Shown: piece after piece, positions 33,780-47,085 of the stretch
Layout: every line of letters starts with the position of its first letter
Position numbering within the stretch: position 1 is the first letter of the stretch
Source: Clusia tigrina
Taxonomy: Eukaryota; Arthropoda; Insecta; Diptera; Clusiidae
Reading direction: 5' to 3'
DNA: 64,000 nt
Assembly: GCA_920105625.2 (NCBI GenBank)
Contig: OV050033.1
Span: forward strand, 12,730,001-12,794,000
The notes under the pieces: model-generated
Database searches by the model: none
Seen by the model: the letters and a program-made list of their open reading frames with translations, nothing else
What the model was told of the DNA's origin: nothing
Translations under genes and position numbers: made by a program

Positions 33780-35060
33780 GAGGTCTATCACAGAATATTC
33801 TGAATTCTATGAACAGTACTCTCAACCTTGTACTGAGTATTTTGAACTTCATATTGAGTAGTTTGAACTTTATAAACAGAATTGTTTATAAAAGAAATGA
33901 AAGAAAAGTAGTAAAATCTTTATAAACAGTAGTAAGAACTTTATAAACAGCAGTAAGAACTTTATAAAAAGTACTTTGAACTTTATACTAAGTATAGTGA
34001 ATTTTGTATATAATAATGTATTCTTTTTTTGAATTGTGAACAAAATATAATAAGCTTTAAACCCACTATTTTGTGATTCATAAACAATATATGAAGAATA
34101 TTGTGTTCTTTGTACAGAGTATTGATAACTTCATACAAAGTATTGTGAATTTTATAGATAATTTGTTTCAATTTCATACATTGTACTGATAAATTTATAC
34201 CCAATATTGAAGGATTTGTACATTCTGATTTGTGAACTTTATACAAAGTATTGTGAGCTTCATATAAATTATTGTGAACTATTTATGTCATACATATTGT
34301 GAATATATTTATGTCATACATTGTACTGAGAACTTTATACTAGTAAATATTAAAGAATTTTTACATACTGATTTGTGAACTTTATTCAAAATATTGATCA
34401 TTTCATATTCAGTATTATTGTGAACTTTATAGAAAATATGTGAAATTCCATACCTTGTAATGAGAACTTTATAGGAAATATTTTAAATTACATACCTTTT
34501 AATGCGAATTTCATACGAAATATTTTAAAATTGAGAACTATGTATATACATTTGAAAAATCTGTACATTCTGATTTGTGAACTTTATACAAAGTAGTGTG
34601 AGCTTCATATAAATAATTGTGAGCTTCATAGAAAATATATTTATGTGATACATTGCACTGAGAATTTTATACTATTAAGTATTAAAGAATTTTTACATAC
34701 TGAATTGTGAACTTTATACAAATTATTGATAACATCATATTCAGTATTGAGAACTTTATACACAATATTTGAAATTTCATATATTGTAATGAAAACTTGA
34801 TAGGAAATATTTTAACTTTCACACAATATAAATGAGAGCTTTATATTTAATACTGAATCATTTTTACTTACTGTGAACTTTATTCAAAGTATTATGAACT
34901 TTATAGAAAATATTTTAAATTTCGTTCATTGTAAAGATAACTTTACACAAAGTATTATTTAATTCATATTAAGTATTGTGAACTTTAACAATAGTGTATT
35001 TTTAATTACAGTGTATGAAATGAAATGAAGAATATGAAAATGTGAACTTTATAACTGATA
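33780..35060. repeat. about 1.3 kb degenerate minisatellite
   Basis: Dozens of diverged copies of a short unit around GTGAACTTTATACAAAGTAT, alternating with TTCATA...ATATTG variants at irregular spacing of about 25-40 bp. Larger blocks are duplicated: GAATTTTTACATACTGA..TGTGAACTTTAT recurs near 34.36 and 34.69 kb. There is no coding potential. Confidence 0.85.
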
Positions 35061-37070
35061 TTAAAGGATTTTTACATACAACGTTCTTTATTCAAAATAT
35101 TCTGATGACTCTAGTCATTATTGTTTCGTATTATCTTTCCGAATCTATTTGGTTAGCCCAGGAAGACAAAGAACTACAGATAAATTTAAATTTTCCCGAT
35201 AACATTTCCATCCACTCAAATAAAGGATATTTAAAGAAATACCCCAGTCAAGCATAACAAACATGTGGTATATGAATAAATTTTCACATAATGGTCACTT
35301 TAACAATGGGGCACATTTTGAAGGTCATGGCGTCCGGTTAAAACACTGACCAGTCCAGACCAGATCCAACTGGTTGGATTGCCTGAGGTACAATGTCAGA
35401 ACAAAATGCGTCCAGCCGGCCTACGCTTCTGCGGACAACCTTCTATGAACAATAACGAACAAAAATAAAATAAAAGGACACAATTAAAGAGATTTCGGTT
35501 ACATGTGTGGAAGCGTTGAAGCCAAAGCTGACATCATAGCCAATCTAATCATAAACAACACTTTGCAACACCAGTCGGCAATAGGAAATGCGTAAAAAGG
35601 GGCTAGACCCCCAAAATGACGACAATAATGGCATTTTGTAAAATACGATGGAAAGGAAGAAGAGCAGCGCGTTTTGCGCTTTTTTATTTCTGTTTAGGTT
35701 TCGCTCATACGTTTCAAGGACTTTTTGTGGCGTATACTGCAGACTGTTATTCGCATAAAAGGGTTGGTCTGCAAGGGTTCGGTCTGATATAAAATTATTG
35801 TGTGGGTTGGTTTTTTTTTGGTGAATTTTCGCAATGCACAGCAGCACACAATCAGAGGGGGTGTAAATTTAATGAAGCAGTGAAAATTAACAACGCACAT
35901 GCAAGCCGCACATTTTTGTGGTGTCTGCGAGAAAAACTCTCCAAAGAAATTCAAGAAAAATTTGTAAATTGGGCATAAACATTTCAACACCAAGAAGCAG
36001 CAATATAGCAAATTGCCCAAGCAGCACCCGACCGTACCGATGTTTCCAAAGCCAAGCCAGAACTCTCGCCATAGACGCAAAGCTGTAAAATTCTGTTTAT
36101 ATATAGACTCAAATAGATACATCCGCACAGATAACGAAAGACACGCTGCTGAAAATCTAATCTTCTCTAAATTCGGTCAAGGTTAGGCACAGACAACGAA
36201 CTGCTGAGCGGTACACACACAGACGACAAATGCGAGCGTGTGTTTCCAGAGCATAAATAGCAGTCTAACATTTCCATATGATGGAATGTGTAATGTTGTT
36301 GTAGTCAACCGCGGTTTGTTTTTTTGTTGTTCTTTATAAAGGGCGTCTCCTCCTTTGTATAAACGTTTGAGAGTCAGGAGATAGTGCAGGCACTTTGGTG
36401 GTTCCACATGTACTGAGTGTGGGTATTGATGTCACAAATTTTACAACCGTTTTTGTGTGAAGTGCATCATCATAAAACGAAACAACTCACAACAGCAAAA
36501 TCCATGTCGCACATGGAATGGAATTTACTTAGCAGTGTTACAAATGTCATTAACTGCATTTATGGTCTTTTAATCCACAGAAATTAGACATGCTTAAAGG
36601 CCTAAAAAGATGGCCATAAATGAAGCAATTAAATTAAGTCCCAAAGACTCGAACGCTCTTCGCCGCCATTATACTTTATGTCTGGAACTGTATTTAAAGG
36701 ATGAATTTGGTAACGGAATGTTGAGTGCCACTGTCGCTGTTCGAGAGTTTTACGCGTTTTCTAATGTTGTCACGTACTTCGAATACCAACTAAGACGTTG
36801 TATTAAAGCAGTAAATTTATTTCCGGAAATTATTGTTTACTCCGCCGTGCAGAGCGAAGGGTCTTTCGAATAAAACCCCAACTCGGTCAGATCGATTTAA
36901 TTACAAATGTGAAAACATACGAAAACAGTATAAATAGTGATCGTAAGTCTGGAACGTTCTCTCGGATGAGTTTTATCTTAATGCTCCTCACTCGTCCGAC
37001 AAAATCAAAAATGATCTCTTCAAAAACTTTGTCAATACTAAAATAGGACATTCAACTCCCTAGACAATAT
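35061..37070. other. gene-free stretch
   Basis: Open frames on both strands, the longest being 144 residues at 35694-36128 on the minus strand, have no recognisable domains, codon bias or splice partners. A short frame at 36610-36873 (+) also matches nothing I know. I see no repeats or RNA genes of note. Confidence 0.5.
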
Positions 37071-37074
37071 TAAT

Positions 37075-37560
37075 GAGCTATCCCTACTCTGCGTACCAAG
37101 CCACACAGGAGTAGAAAGAGATTGAAAGGCTGATAGCTTAGCAAGGAAAGCTGCGTCTTTTCATTTTAATTGCGTTGAAACCTTATATGGACTATTATCC
37201 AATACTATTGAAGGTCTGCTGACGAAATTCACAAACCAAGACAGACGTCAAACCTGGAAAAATCTTCCTAGATTAACACAAGCCAAAGCCCTTCTGAGAG
37301 AGTTTAACCCAAAAAGAGCTAAAGACTTGTTAAGCATGCCTCCGAGCAAATTAAGAGTCATCACTGGCGTAGTCACTGTTGAATCAATTGCCAGAAGAAT
37401 AAGTTGGCTTCGATGGATAAAACAGTCAACCTGATCACATACTGCCGAAAACCAGAAGACCATTATTCCGGGAATAGAAAAGCAAAAGCTTTGCACTGAA
37501 AAACCGTATAACAAATACAAGAAACTAGTCATAAAATTGTGGCCAATATAACCAAATCCA
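37075..37560 (+). pseudogene. decayed LINE RNase H domain
   Basis: The frame from 37075 reads ELSLLCVPSHTGVERD, stop, KADSLARKAA. This is the VPSHxGxxGNExADxLAR signature of LINE-encoded RNase H, with an in-frame TGA where the Asn would be. It continues in frame with RRQTWKNLPRLTQAKALL and PPSKLRVITGVVTVE, the usual region after RNase H (W..L..AK.LL....LR.LTG) in I/LOA/R1-like elements. There is no adjoining RT. This is a different LINE group from the Jockey relic at 11.3 kb. Confidence 0.75.
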
Positions 37561-40500
37561 CAGAAATAAGATTCGGTACCTCACTAGAAAACAACAACAT
37601 CACAATTCCAATTTTTGCGCTCAATACTGTGTGCCTATTTTGTTCAAATTTTTTATAGGTTTGTTTCATCGCCAGCTCGTTGAGTGAATTATGATAATGA
37701 ATAACGGAAATATCTGGAAGAGCTGTTTAGAAATTATGCAGAATTCTATTTTGTGTGCATATCATTAACGGAGCTTGAGGGAGCTGCTTTTTGTTTTGCT
37801 CTACATTGTAAATTAAACGTTTTACAAAGTTTTTCAGTCTAGAATACTGCCTAAAAATACTGCTTCAAGTTATGAATAGAATCTTGCTTCATTTTAATAA
37901 CTAATTTATCACCGAAATTAACTGAATTATTACAACGTTAACAACTTTAGCTGATTGACATATTCTACCTTTCGAAATAAACGTAAGTTATGTAAAAAAA
38001 TAAGTTTTCTATATACGTGGACAATATATAAAAATCAGATTCTGTATCCAATAAAAAACAATTTACTTTTGTATTCATTGCTCGTACTTTTCCTTAGACG
38101 GCAGGAAATTGCGCAATTTACTGCCGTCCATAAATGCTGCTACAACAGCAATTAAAGGTTAAGCGCCTCTTTTGTTGTTTGAAAAATTTGTTTGACAAAT
38201 GAAGTGCACCACCGTCCCACTTCCGCCTCTTCTTCCAACACTTCCTCTGTGTGAGCGTGTGGAAGTGTGCTGAGCTGAGGCTGCTTGAATTATAGATTTT
38301 AATTTCACAAAAAGCTTTCATAATAGAAACGCCTGTGAGGGCGTGAGAGCATACGAGTTTGCACGCTTAGACCGATGTTACACCAGTCGCCATTTGTTGC
38401 ATGACCCTTGGCGCCCTTTGGCAATATTTTATTACCGAATATATTTCCCTGTAGCGCAAGTGCACAATCTGACAAATATGAAGTACACTGAAGCTTGGGA
38501 TCTAATTTTGACATTTGTGATTGAAAGGGTTGTCATGCTAAAATATTTGTTTATTACCAGTTCATGAATCAATTCTGTCCAGGAGAATTCTCTTGAAGCG
38601 AAAGAGAGATTAACCTGAAATGTTATATTCAGGGATATGAGTTGCAGAGTTTCTGGTAAATATCAGTCATTAAATCATTCTACATTTTATACATTATCTT
38701 CATTTGTAAACACCAAGTTTGGGTTGTACAAATTTTAGTAGAAACAGCACCACCAAAAAACCTACTTCAATGGACCTCCTTATTTGCGACTATATTTCAA
38801 AAACATAAAAAGATAAAAACAGTAAAATTTTTATTGTAATTGAGTTTCACAGCGTAGATTTTGGCTAAGATCGGGAAATTTATTCGCCTACTATAAGGAT
38901 AACCAATTAGTTTTGTACAAATATCTCAGGAACCTCAAAATTTACATTCCATATTATAATATATTAATATAGTAGACACATATAAGAAAACTATAAGACA
39001 GAGCAGCCTCGACAAATTCGTTATAGTAGGAACTGTCAGCCTTTTCGTTCCCCTGTCAAACTATGTAGGCTGATATATGATGTACTCGTAACAGAATTCT
39101 TAATATAGACTTCAGTCAATACAAAATAGTTTTCAGGAAGTCGTTTCTCAGACAGATTTTCTGCTCCTACTAAGTGCAGAGCAAGTACATCCTCTTCAAA
39201 TCCTCTACTAATATGCCTATACCATCTGAAGAGACAATTTTCATCCTTAAGAAAATTTCAAGATTCTTATTTCTCATATGAATTCCCATGAAACATTCAA
39301 TAAGTCTCTGAGAACTTTCAATATAGTTCGGTTGATTGGATATGTGATCAATCAGTATTCACACATTGGTAGATCTTTTCCGGTATATAGTGCGCCCTTA
39401 CATAACATACCGGTGTGGCACTGACCTTAGCTGGTGGTTGAAGGAAATATACGCACCACCTTCAGCAGGCATGAGCCAGAGAGGGTGGTGATACGGAGTG
39501 TGTGTCTTGCAATTAATAAAGCGAAAGAAACTGCGCTGACAATGGCGACGCAAAGGCTTCACAACGTATTCTACACCGCAAAGCAGTGATTCCCGTAGCC
39601 CAGTCCCTTCAAGCGGAAGTGTGTGATAAGTGCGTGTATATTGGGAAAATTCGATTCGATAATTTGCACAACAATTTCTGCTCACGAGCAATAAAAAGCA
39701 GCAATTATGCCGCTGATTGTGCACATACGGGCACACCTGCAGCGCAAATAGGCACAAATGCGGATTGTGACCACTATCGCCAACGGTGGGCAGAGACCAG
39801 CGGAAAAATGCGCAGCTCAACACCGAACTAGACCATGACTTTGGCGATGCGTGTGCAGTGATTGCATGAATTAAACGTACTCCAGGCGTGCTTGCTACAA
39901 TAAGGCAAAATTCCAAACATCAACATATACAGCAGCAACCGCAACAGCAACAACAACAGCAACAAAATTACTGGCCAACACGCGGTGGAAAGTTTGTTTA
40001 TGGACATGAAAGTAATTTGAGGCAATATCAATGCAAAAAGTAGCGCCAATCTTTGACGCCTTGTTATCGATGAGTCTCCGATGGATGATAGATAGAGTCT
40101 GGCAGGCACATGTAGATAGGCCGCATGGAGCATAGAAAAAAAAACTAAAATATATAATTGTTATGGCATTTCCAGAGTGATGGCAATGGCCAAATGCAAG
40201 CAACGTCAGTGCCAGGCAAGACGCTGAAAGACTGCGTTGATTAAATTGCATGCAAATTGCATGCGTGCCTATGTCGTGTTAATGAGGTTTATTGTTGGTG
40301 TTGTTGTACATGTTGTTGTTGTTGCTGTTGTTGCAATGAGTTTATGCCTTCACGAGTGCATGCAGTGGGAGCGGTCGTTCTCTTGTTCGGTGCCTTGCTT
40401 GCTGCATGTAAAGAAACTCCTCAACATAAGAGAAATTAACCACACACACAGCCTTGGCGCTAAGTTGAGCTTAAACAGAGTCATGGTAGCTTCTCTGTGC

Positions 40501-42980
40501 CACGCCCCTGACAGTATTTTTGTGAAAACACACAAATCTAAACATGTCCAAAGACTTTTACTCTTAGTCACCATCTAATTTTAAATTTATTTGTGTGGAT
40601 TTGATTGATAACTCATCAAAATGATGAATACGCAGAAAGAAAACTGATGTCTTCCCCTTAAAATCAAAATTGAAAAGATCACGGACCGAATTTTTCCACT
40701 TTCCCGATTTTTACACACTACAACCAATCTTTTGTGCATTTTAAATATGAAAACCCTGAAAAAGGAAGCATGGCAACTCAAATGAAACCGTGCATTAAAG
40801 CTGAGCGAACAACAGGACTATGGGGTCTGCGGAAGAATTTGACTTAAAGCCATTTATAAACCTTCTTTTGGACTAATGAGGATTTTGGACACACTCGTAT
40901 CTTAAGGTATTTAAATGAAGTATGAACCACTCGAAAGCACACTCTGATATATATATGGAACAGTCTCAAGTTTTAATGCTATCTTGGCGCCGACCACACA
41001 AATCTGACATCATGTAAATGAAGAATGGATGCCATGGAGACCATGAGGATTCTAGCGTTTGGGATACAATGGATTCATCGTTTTACTATACTTCTTAGGA
41101 GTAAACCAGACAAATCTCATTTTTGATCTAAACAAACTACTATTAAGGGAGATTATTGGGAGATTCACAGGACATAATGACCAAAGATGCCACATTATCC
41201 AAATAATAATGATTCTAAAAGTATAAAAAGAAGAAAATTGTTTATGAACATTTGGGCAAATTCAGATTAAGTTCTGGAACGAGCCAAAATTAGTTTCAGG
41301 TTTCTTCATGGAAAGTCTACCATTATCTTAGAAAAAGTCGTTGGTATGTCTGTCGCAAAAGGGAGTGGGTAGATACTCCTTTTTCCTACCTAACCTAACT
41401 GCATTTTATTGCAAATTTGGAGACTATTCAGATGGTTTTTATATGCAAGTATGGGCGACTTTTTAATGCAGAGTATTTGCCCTTCAGCACTCCGTTTACT
41501 TTGGAGTAAAACTGGGCTCATAACTGCTGTCGTTTTCATAAATAGTACCAGGAAACGGTGAGTACGTAGTATGAGAGGATGCAGTTAATATGCCACCTCC
41601 GCTTAATGTGGAGTTGCCCGTTAAACGCAGCAACTCTCAATAAAGCTTGGCTCCGAACTGTGGCCACCAATACCACATGAACATATCTCTAGATTTGGAG
41701 AGTCAGTAACTGTGCTGTGACATGACAGCGTGCGATCCACAGCAGAATTCAAGTAGCCTTTGTGAGACTCGGGGAGCCAATGACTGTCACTTCTGCAGGC
41801 AGCTACTTGAGAGCTTTGAAATGCATTCTATAAAATTTGCTTAAGTGCGCATTATGCAATCCCAGCAACTTGGCTATTAATAAAAGTTCCAGCACTGAAA
41901 AAAGTCTCGGTTTTTTCTTTGTTGGAGTGGTCAAATTACGAGTATTCGGCTTTTTGTTTAAGCCAGCAACAAAGCGATTTACACTGCTGCGGAGTGCATG
42001 TGCAATGCGCAACTTTGCAACATAATTCCCCAGCACTTATGCCAGACCACTTCAACGACTTCACTTCTCTCCTGTTGGTATTCTTTTATTGTATTTTTTG
42101 TTGTTGCTGCTTTCTACAAATAAAACAACACCCCAGGAAGGCACCAGTCACAGGCCCTGCATTTACGTATCAAAAGCGCCAATTTAATCAGTGATTTTCA
42201 TTGTGCGCCTCACAAACGGCCTCCGCCGTCTCCGTGTCCGTCGCCTCCAGTGCCGGCAACTGAAGTGACACTTCCATTTATTGTGCATAGGACGTGGCGT
42301 GCTAAGGCATTTTCATACAGTCTTACACAGAGATTTGCATTGCACGCACATTCAACATTGCCGGGGTGGCGGCTTGTGGCAACGCAGTCGGGGCATAATT
42401 TCAATGCTGCCGCAATTTATGAGGATTTATCACTTCTGTGTGTGCGTTGCGCAAGAATTTGTTGCATTTACGTAATCGGTGCGGAAGAATTTCATGGATT
42501 TGTTGCAAAAGATACGTAAATATGATGGGGTGCAAATTATGACCTTTTAATTTCGCAAATACTCACTCCTCCCTGGTTGACTTGTAAAGGATTGAGTGTC
42601 GTCTCCGTTGGAGTATGTATATGGAAAATGTGCTTGAAGCATTCAAGTGGATGAGATATAAATACATTTTTATATTCGTAGGGTCCTTCACACAGTTACA
42701 GTATGTTCCTGTTGTTCATGTACGAAAATCTTAAAATATGTCGATGGGATTTGTTTCAACTTAGTTATTCAACAATAGGAATAGATAAAATACTATTGTG
42801 GAATATGATGTATTATATACTTATAACCACTTGGCAAAGTAAGTTAGTGTGTAATTTCATCATTAGGTTACTCATCAGGGAGGTTACTCTCTTATAGCCC
42901 TGCACTCTATCATCAACCACATTTCCAATCCTTCATAGCCTCTTCAACCACGACTTACGATTATAATTGAAACTGATTTT
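37561..42980. other. gene-free stretch
   Basis: No supportable gene. CAA/CAG-rich simple sequence lies near 39.93-39.97 kb and TTG-rich simple sequence near 40.29-40.34 kb. GC-normal blocks at 39.4-39.85 and 42.0-42.5 kb lack conserved-looking frames. No SINE or LINE was recognised. Confidence 0.5.
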
Positions 42981-43004
42981 TTATGAATTTTCCTAACTGT
43001 TCAT

Positions 43005-43335
43005 TTCTGTTGACTGGTTATTTTTATTCCTACCGGATGGGAGACACGCTAATTTCTGTTGACTGGTCATTTTTAGTCCTTTTAGATGCGAAACACACTT
43101 CACAATACCTTTTATACTCCGAATTCAATATGAATGTGAGTTCACAAAGAACAAAGCTGAACCGAGGAAATAATTATAAACAGGACACAGAAAAATTTGA
43201 TCTGCTAGAGAGAAATAATTCAATACATGTTTCTCTGGAACATACTGTACAACAGGACAAAGAAAAATTTGTTCTGCATGAGATAATTAAATCAATACAT
43301 GTTTGTTTAGAACATAGTGTAAAACCCAAAATACA
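43005..43335 (+). repeat. nested direct duplications in an open frame
   Basis: Two pairs of repeats lie in one 122-codon frame (42983-43351). The first is about 48 bp (TTTCTGTTGACTGGTT... near 43004 and 43052). The second is 72 bp (near 43180 and 43252), encoding two 24-residue repeats that begin QDTEKF and QDKEKF and share SIHV.LEH.V. The frame has no known domain or strong coding signal, so I list it as a repeat and not as a gene. Confidence 0.6.
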
Positions 43336-43604
43336 CATATTAACCATATAAATTCTGCTTTATAGCCAATCATTTCCAATAAACTAATAATGAATGAGTT
43401 AATGCTGGTTCCATAACCATTTGAGGGTGGTTGAGACCTATCTAGAGCAATCTTAAACCAAACTGAAGAAATAGACGAAAGATCCTAGAATGTTGAAGTT
43501 GACACTATCCTAATTGGATCTTCAATCTGGTTGGAATCATGAGTTATGTGATGGAATTATTCGAGCCAAATGTATAGCAAAAAGAAACTCTTCTGCAACG
43601 AGTT

Positions 43605-43860
43605 ATTCAATCCCTAGTGGAGGGTCTTTGATTGTTAAGGAAAAAAGGAATCAATATTATTATGATAATTAATTTACGCTTCAAGTGCGAAACACTGAAT
43701 TGAGTCATTTACAAATTAAAAACAGTTGTTAATTCATCACGAGTGGTCTGTTTCTAATTGTCAAGGATAAAGAGGAAAACATATTATTACGAAAATGATT
43801 AACGCTTCAAGTTCGCTTCACTGAATTGTGTCATGTACTATATAAAAACAGTTGTTTGTT
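43605..43860. repeat. two-copy direct duplication, about 125 bp
   Basis: Diverged copies share TTGT(C/T)AAGGA, AAAGAGGAA, ATATTATTA, TTAACGCTTCAAGT, ACTGAATTG, GTCAT and AACAGTTGTT. Copy 1 starts near 43612 and copy 2 near 43740. Non-coding. Confidence 0.65.
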
Positions 43861-44150
43861 AATTTAGCTTTAATGAAAGTGTTTAAATGTAACAAAATTT
43901 GTCTTAAGAAATAGTTAATGAAGTTTACTTTACTAAAAGTTTGGTTTTTCTATTGCAACATAACTTTTATCACAGCTGTTTTCAATTCACAACTGAACTG
44001 AACCGTGAAACCGCATAACATTTTATTACTTTTCGGTGTGTTTGAGATTATTTCAACATATACGAAATATCTTCCATTAGGATGGAAGAAGATCAATTAT
44101 GATACCTTGTTTTTGACACAGAATATAAGAGAATATGAGAGAAGGCTTTA

Positions 44151-44212
44151 GACTACATCAGCAATGACTTAAAAGCTACAGATTACATCAGCAATGACTT
44201 AAAAGCAACAGA
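44151..44212. repeat. 29-bp tandem duplication
   Basis: ACTACATCAGCAATGACTTA and the next bases AAAGC are followed at once by a second near-identical copy (GATTACATCAGCAATGACTT). A recent local duplication. Confidence 0.8.
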
Positions 44213-44760
44213 TTACTACAATAACACATATCAAATGTTGTACATATAAATTGAATTGAACGCATATTCATCTTTACTCATGAGTACTGAGTAGTCAATC
44301 TCGTTACAGTGTAATTGTATGTAAATTCTTTGCTATCGCTATCTAAAAGGTTTTTTTCCACCACAACAAGTCAAGTCAAGTCCCCGACTCGATGCGTGTA
44401 GGGTGTACAAAATTATGCGATAGTAATTCGTAATTCTTCACTATTTTTGCAACGGGAAGCATACAAATACTGGAATAAAACGACCGCCAGCAATGAAATT
44501 ATCAGCAAAGGAATTTCATTTTCTCTGAAATGCGATTACGATAACTCACTGAAAGGAAGGCGCGATGGTGAAGTACGCAAAAACCGGAAAGCAACTTGAA
44601 AAAGGAAAAGTTGGAATAGAAATTATTGAAATGCAGTTTATGGACATCGCACAAGGGGAAAAAATAGTGAATTGGTTGCAGATGGCGATGCTAAAGGAAG
44701 GGAGCCTGCCTGCATTGTAATTGCAAACCGCAAGCTGGCAAAACAATTATAGAAAAATGC

Positions 44761-44915
44761 ACATTACAACAACAACGGGGACAATATCAACACCACTGAC
44801 AACGACAACACTGCCAACAACAACAACAATGTAAACAACAACCATGCAAACAACAACAACACTGCCAACAACAACAATATAAGAAACTACACTGTCAACA
44901 ACAACAGTAGCTTTA
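44761..44915. repeat. CAA-rich repeat with AACACTGCCAACAACAAC units
   Basis: A (CAA)n microsatellite interrupted by CACTGCC, CACTGTC and CATGCA at intervals, giving three to four copies of an about 20-bp compound unit. Confidence 0.8.
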
Positions 44916-46300
44916 ATTACACTTAATCAACTTCAATTTTTGTGTGAGGCCATGACTGGAAGCGCAGTCGATGCAGTTATGGGACATTGGAGTTGGAAGA
45001 TGATGTGCCAATAGGCACATTATACGACGCAAGTGCACGGACAACTGACTGGATGCGGACCGGCCCTCTCTGAAATTTGTTTATCATTTAACAATGTTCC
45101 ACTTAACTAATGGACATTGGCTATTATTGTATGACTTCAACTCAAATGCAGTACAATTGAAGGGAAATTGTTTGAAAAAATTATAATTCCCATTAAAAAA
45201 TTGTTTCATTACATTATCCATCCATTGCACACAAGCCTGCCTAAACAGACGCCATATCCCGAGCTTCCATCTACTTTGGGATTTTTATTGGGCACTCGAC
45301 TCGTGCATTGCATACGCCTTCATTTTTATTATTGATTATGAAAATTTACGACGTCAGCCAAATTGAAAAGTTCATGCGCCCGAAGTGGGCCAGATAAACC
45401 GCGTGAACTTTTGTGTTCGTACACAGCTGGTACGTTGGACGTTGGTATTTCAATGGATGACCTCTTTACTGCGCCATCATCCAACAAAAGTCTGCTGGAA
45501 CCCATTGTTTACTTGTACCCAGCATGTCGGCATATTGAGTCATTTCCCAGTGCTTTGAAGTTGTGCTCAGCCGCCGTTTATAGTCACGTACCAGTTTGTA
45601 ATTTAATGGAACTTGCATTTAACATTATTATAAAGGATAATTATATAATTACTGGGTGACCAGAAACAAATCTATACACAGTTGCTTTCTTTGTAGCATG
45701 AAAGCGGGCTTGGTTGCAAAATTTTGGACATTTTATATAATTGTTCTTCAATTGACAAACGATATCAACGCGATGTGTCTCTCTATCTCACCTTGTCAAA
45801 TGTACGCTTCACAATATGAGAATAATTCACTTAATGAGAGTAATTGTAACCATACTTGGCATTGGTGGTTCCCAGTGCTATCGTGTGCAATAAATGGTTA
45901 TATTAAGTTATATGTGCGCGGAATTAAAATTGCCAATATAAACAATTTCCAGCCAAATGTTGCAATCATTTATTTATGGTCACTCTGTATAATGTACTCG
46001 TATAATAAAGTAAAGAAATTTGTGGCACATGCTTCCAGTACCATCCAAGGGACGCCGAGTAGATGTGATGTATCGTATCACCTCCCTATAGAGAAACAAA
46101 ATAGTTAACAGGAGAACTATAATATAGGATAAAAATACAAATTTGGTTGGGGACGTTGGGAGGAAACGATGAACAATCGACTATTATCATGTCCATCTTC
46201 CACAGGAAATGCTATTAAAATCATTCATCTAGGAATCCAAGGGAACAGATGATATTCCTATAACAGACAACAGTATTTATATTCCGGCGAAGATTCCAAC
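44916..46300. other. gene-free stretch
   Basis: Two adjoining open frames (45363-45659 and 45656-46108, plus strand) are 98 and 150 residues long. They show no domain, no fly-like codon bias and no splice context, so I do not call them genes. Nothing else was recognised. Confidence 0.45.
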
Positions 46301-46302
46301 AT

Positions 46303-46512
46303 TGCCTGACAAAAACGAAAGGCTCATATCAGACGTATGGAAGAACTGTTATTAAAAGGGGGATTAAGGTTAACAAGTTCAAAAGCGTTCACATAACGTT
46401 TACCTTAAAACAAAACATACCCTCCCTTATCTCGCAATGGTGTAATGATCCCCCATGGCATTCATTTGGATAGATGAGAGCACTTAGCAAAAGCAGATCG
46501 AAGCCAAAGAAC
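46303..46512 (+). pseudogene. decayed Jockey LINE copy, RT fragment
   Basis: This stretch aligns with 11.40-11.62 kb. Shared pieces are the ATCAGAC(G)T..AAGAA block, AAGCGTTC, ACGTTTACCTTAA, CCCTC..TTATCTC and ATCGAAGCCAAA, with indels between. It breaks off where a 33-bp tandem array begins, and the YGIQLW region found in the other copy does not follow. It is too decayed to encode protein. Confidence 0.65.
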
Positions 46513-46513
46513 T

Positions 46514-46678
46514 CCGAATTTCTCAAATAAGGATCGCGGCTTAACACCGAATTTCTCAAATAAGGATCGCGGCTTAACACCGAATTTCTCAAATATGGAT
46601 CGCGGCTTAACACCGAATTTCTCAAATATCGATCGCGGCTTAACTCCGAATTTCTAAAATATGGATCGCGGCTTCGCG
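46514..46678. repeat. 33-bp minisatellite, five copies
   Basis: Units start CCGAATTTCTCAAATAAGGA at 46514, 46547, 46580, 46613 and 46646, each ending ATCGCGGCTTAACA or a variant. They differ by one to three bases. On the minus strand the array is open and reads an 11-residue repeat of the form SRDPYLRNSVL. The array directly abuts the decayed Jockey fragment. Confidence 0.95.
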
Positions 46679-46984
46679 AGGTTTTAAGCAAACATCTCCA
46701 ACTTAGTGTGCGTACTTTTTGCTTCGTATTTCTTCTGAGGATTGCAATCTCGGATTTTTTCCAACCCCGATAGTCTCGGGAAAGGAAATTTAAAATTTTC
46801 GGGATCCCGGCATTTAGAGACCAATTTGGTACCATAAGTTCATACACACTTGTACCACAATTGCAAGATAGACTGAAACAGATAAGAACGTATTTTGCTG
46901 AAATTTAAAATTTTTTAATAGGCAAATTAAGAACGATAAAATCCAAAATAAACCAGCTCCTAAAAATAAACCACTTCACAATGC

Positions 46985-47085
46985 TATGAAGAATACAGCG
47001 AAGACAGAGTTTTAGGAACAGAAATAGAAAGCCAGTTTTAGACAGTTTTGGGAAGAGAAATAGAAAGCCAGTTTGAAAGAAAATA
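46985..47085. repeat. short direct duplication
   Basis: AGAAATAGAAAGCCAGTTT occurs twice about 40 bp apart, with matching flanks (GTTTTAGGAAC versus GTTTTGGGAAG). Confidence 0.6.

Noticed and set aside
35694..36128. 144-residue Cys/Phe-rich minus-strand frame
   Set aside because: Composition follows AT-rich non-coding DNA; no domain, splice sites or conserved-looking segment.
45363..46108. Two adjoining plus-strand frames of 98 and 150 residues
   Set aside because: Overlap at a stop, no codon bias or domain; probably chance.
46389..46847. 152-residue minus-strand frame with an 11-residue repeat as a gene
   Set aside because: The open frame exists because the 33-bp array keeps phase; flanks are a dead LINE.
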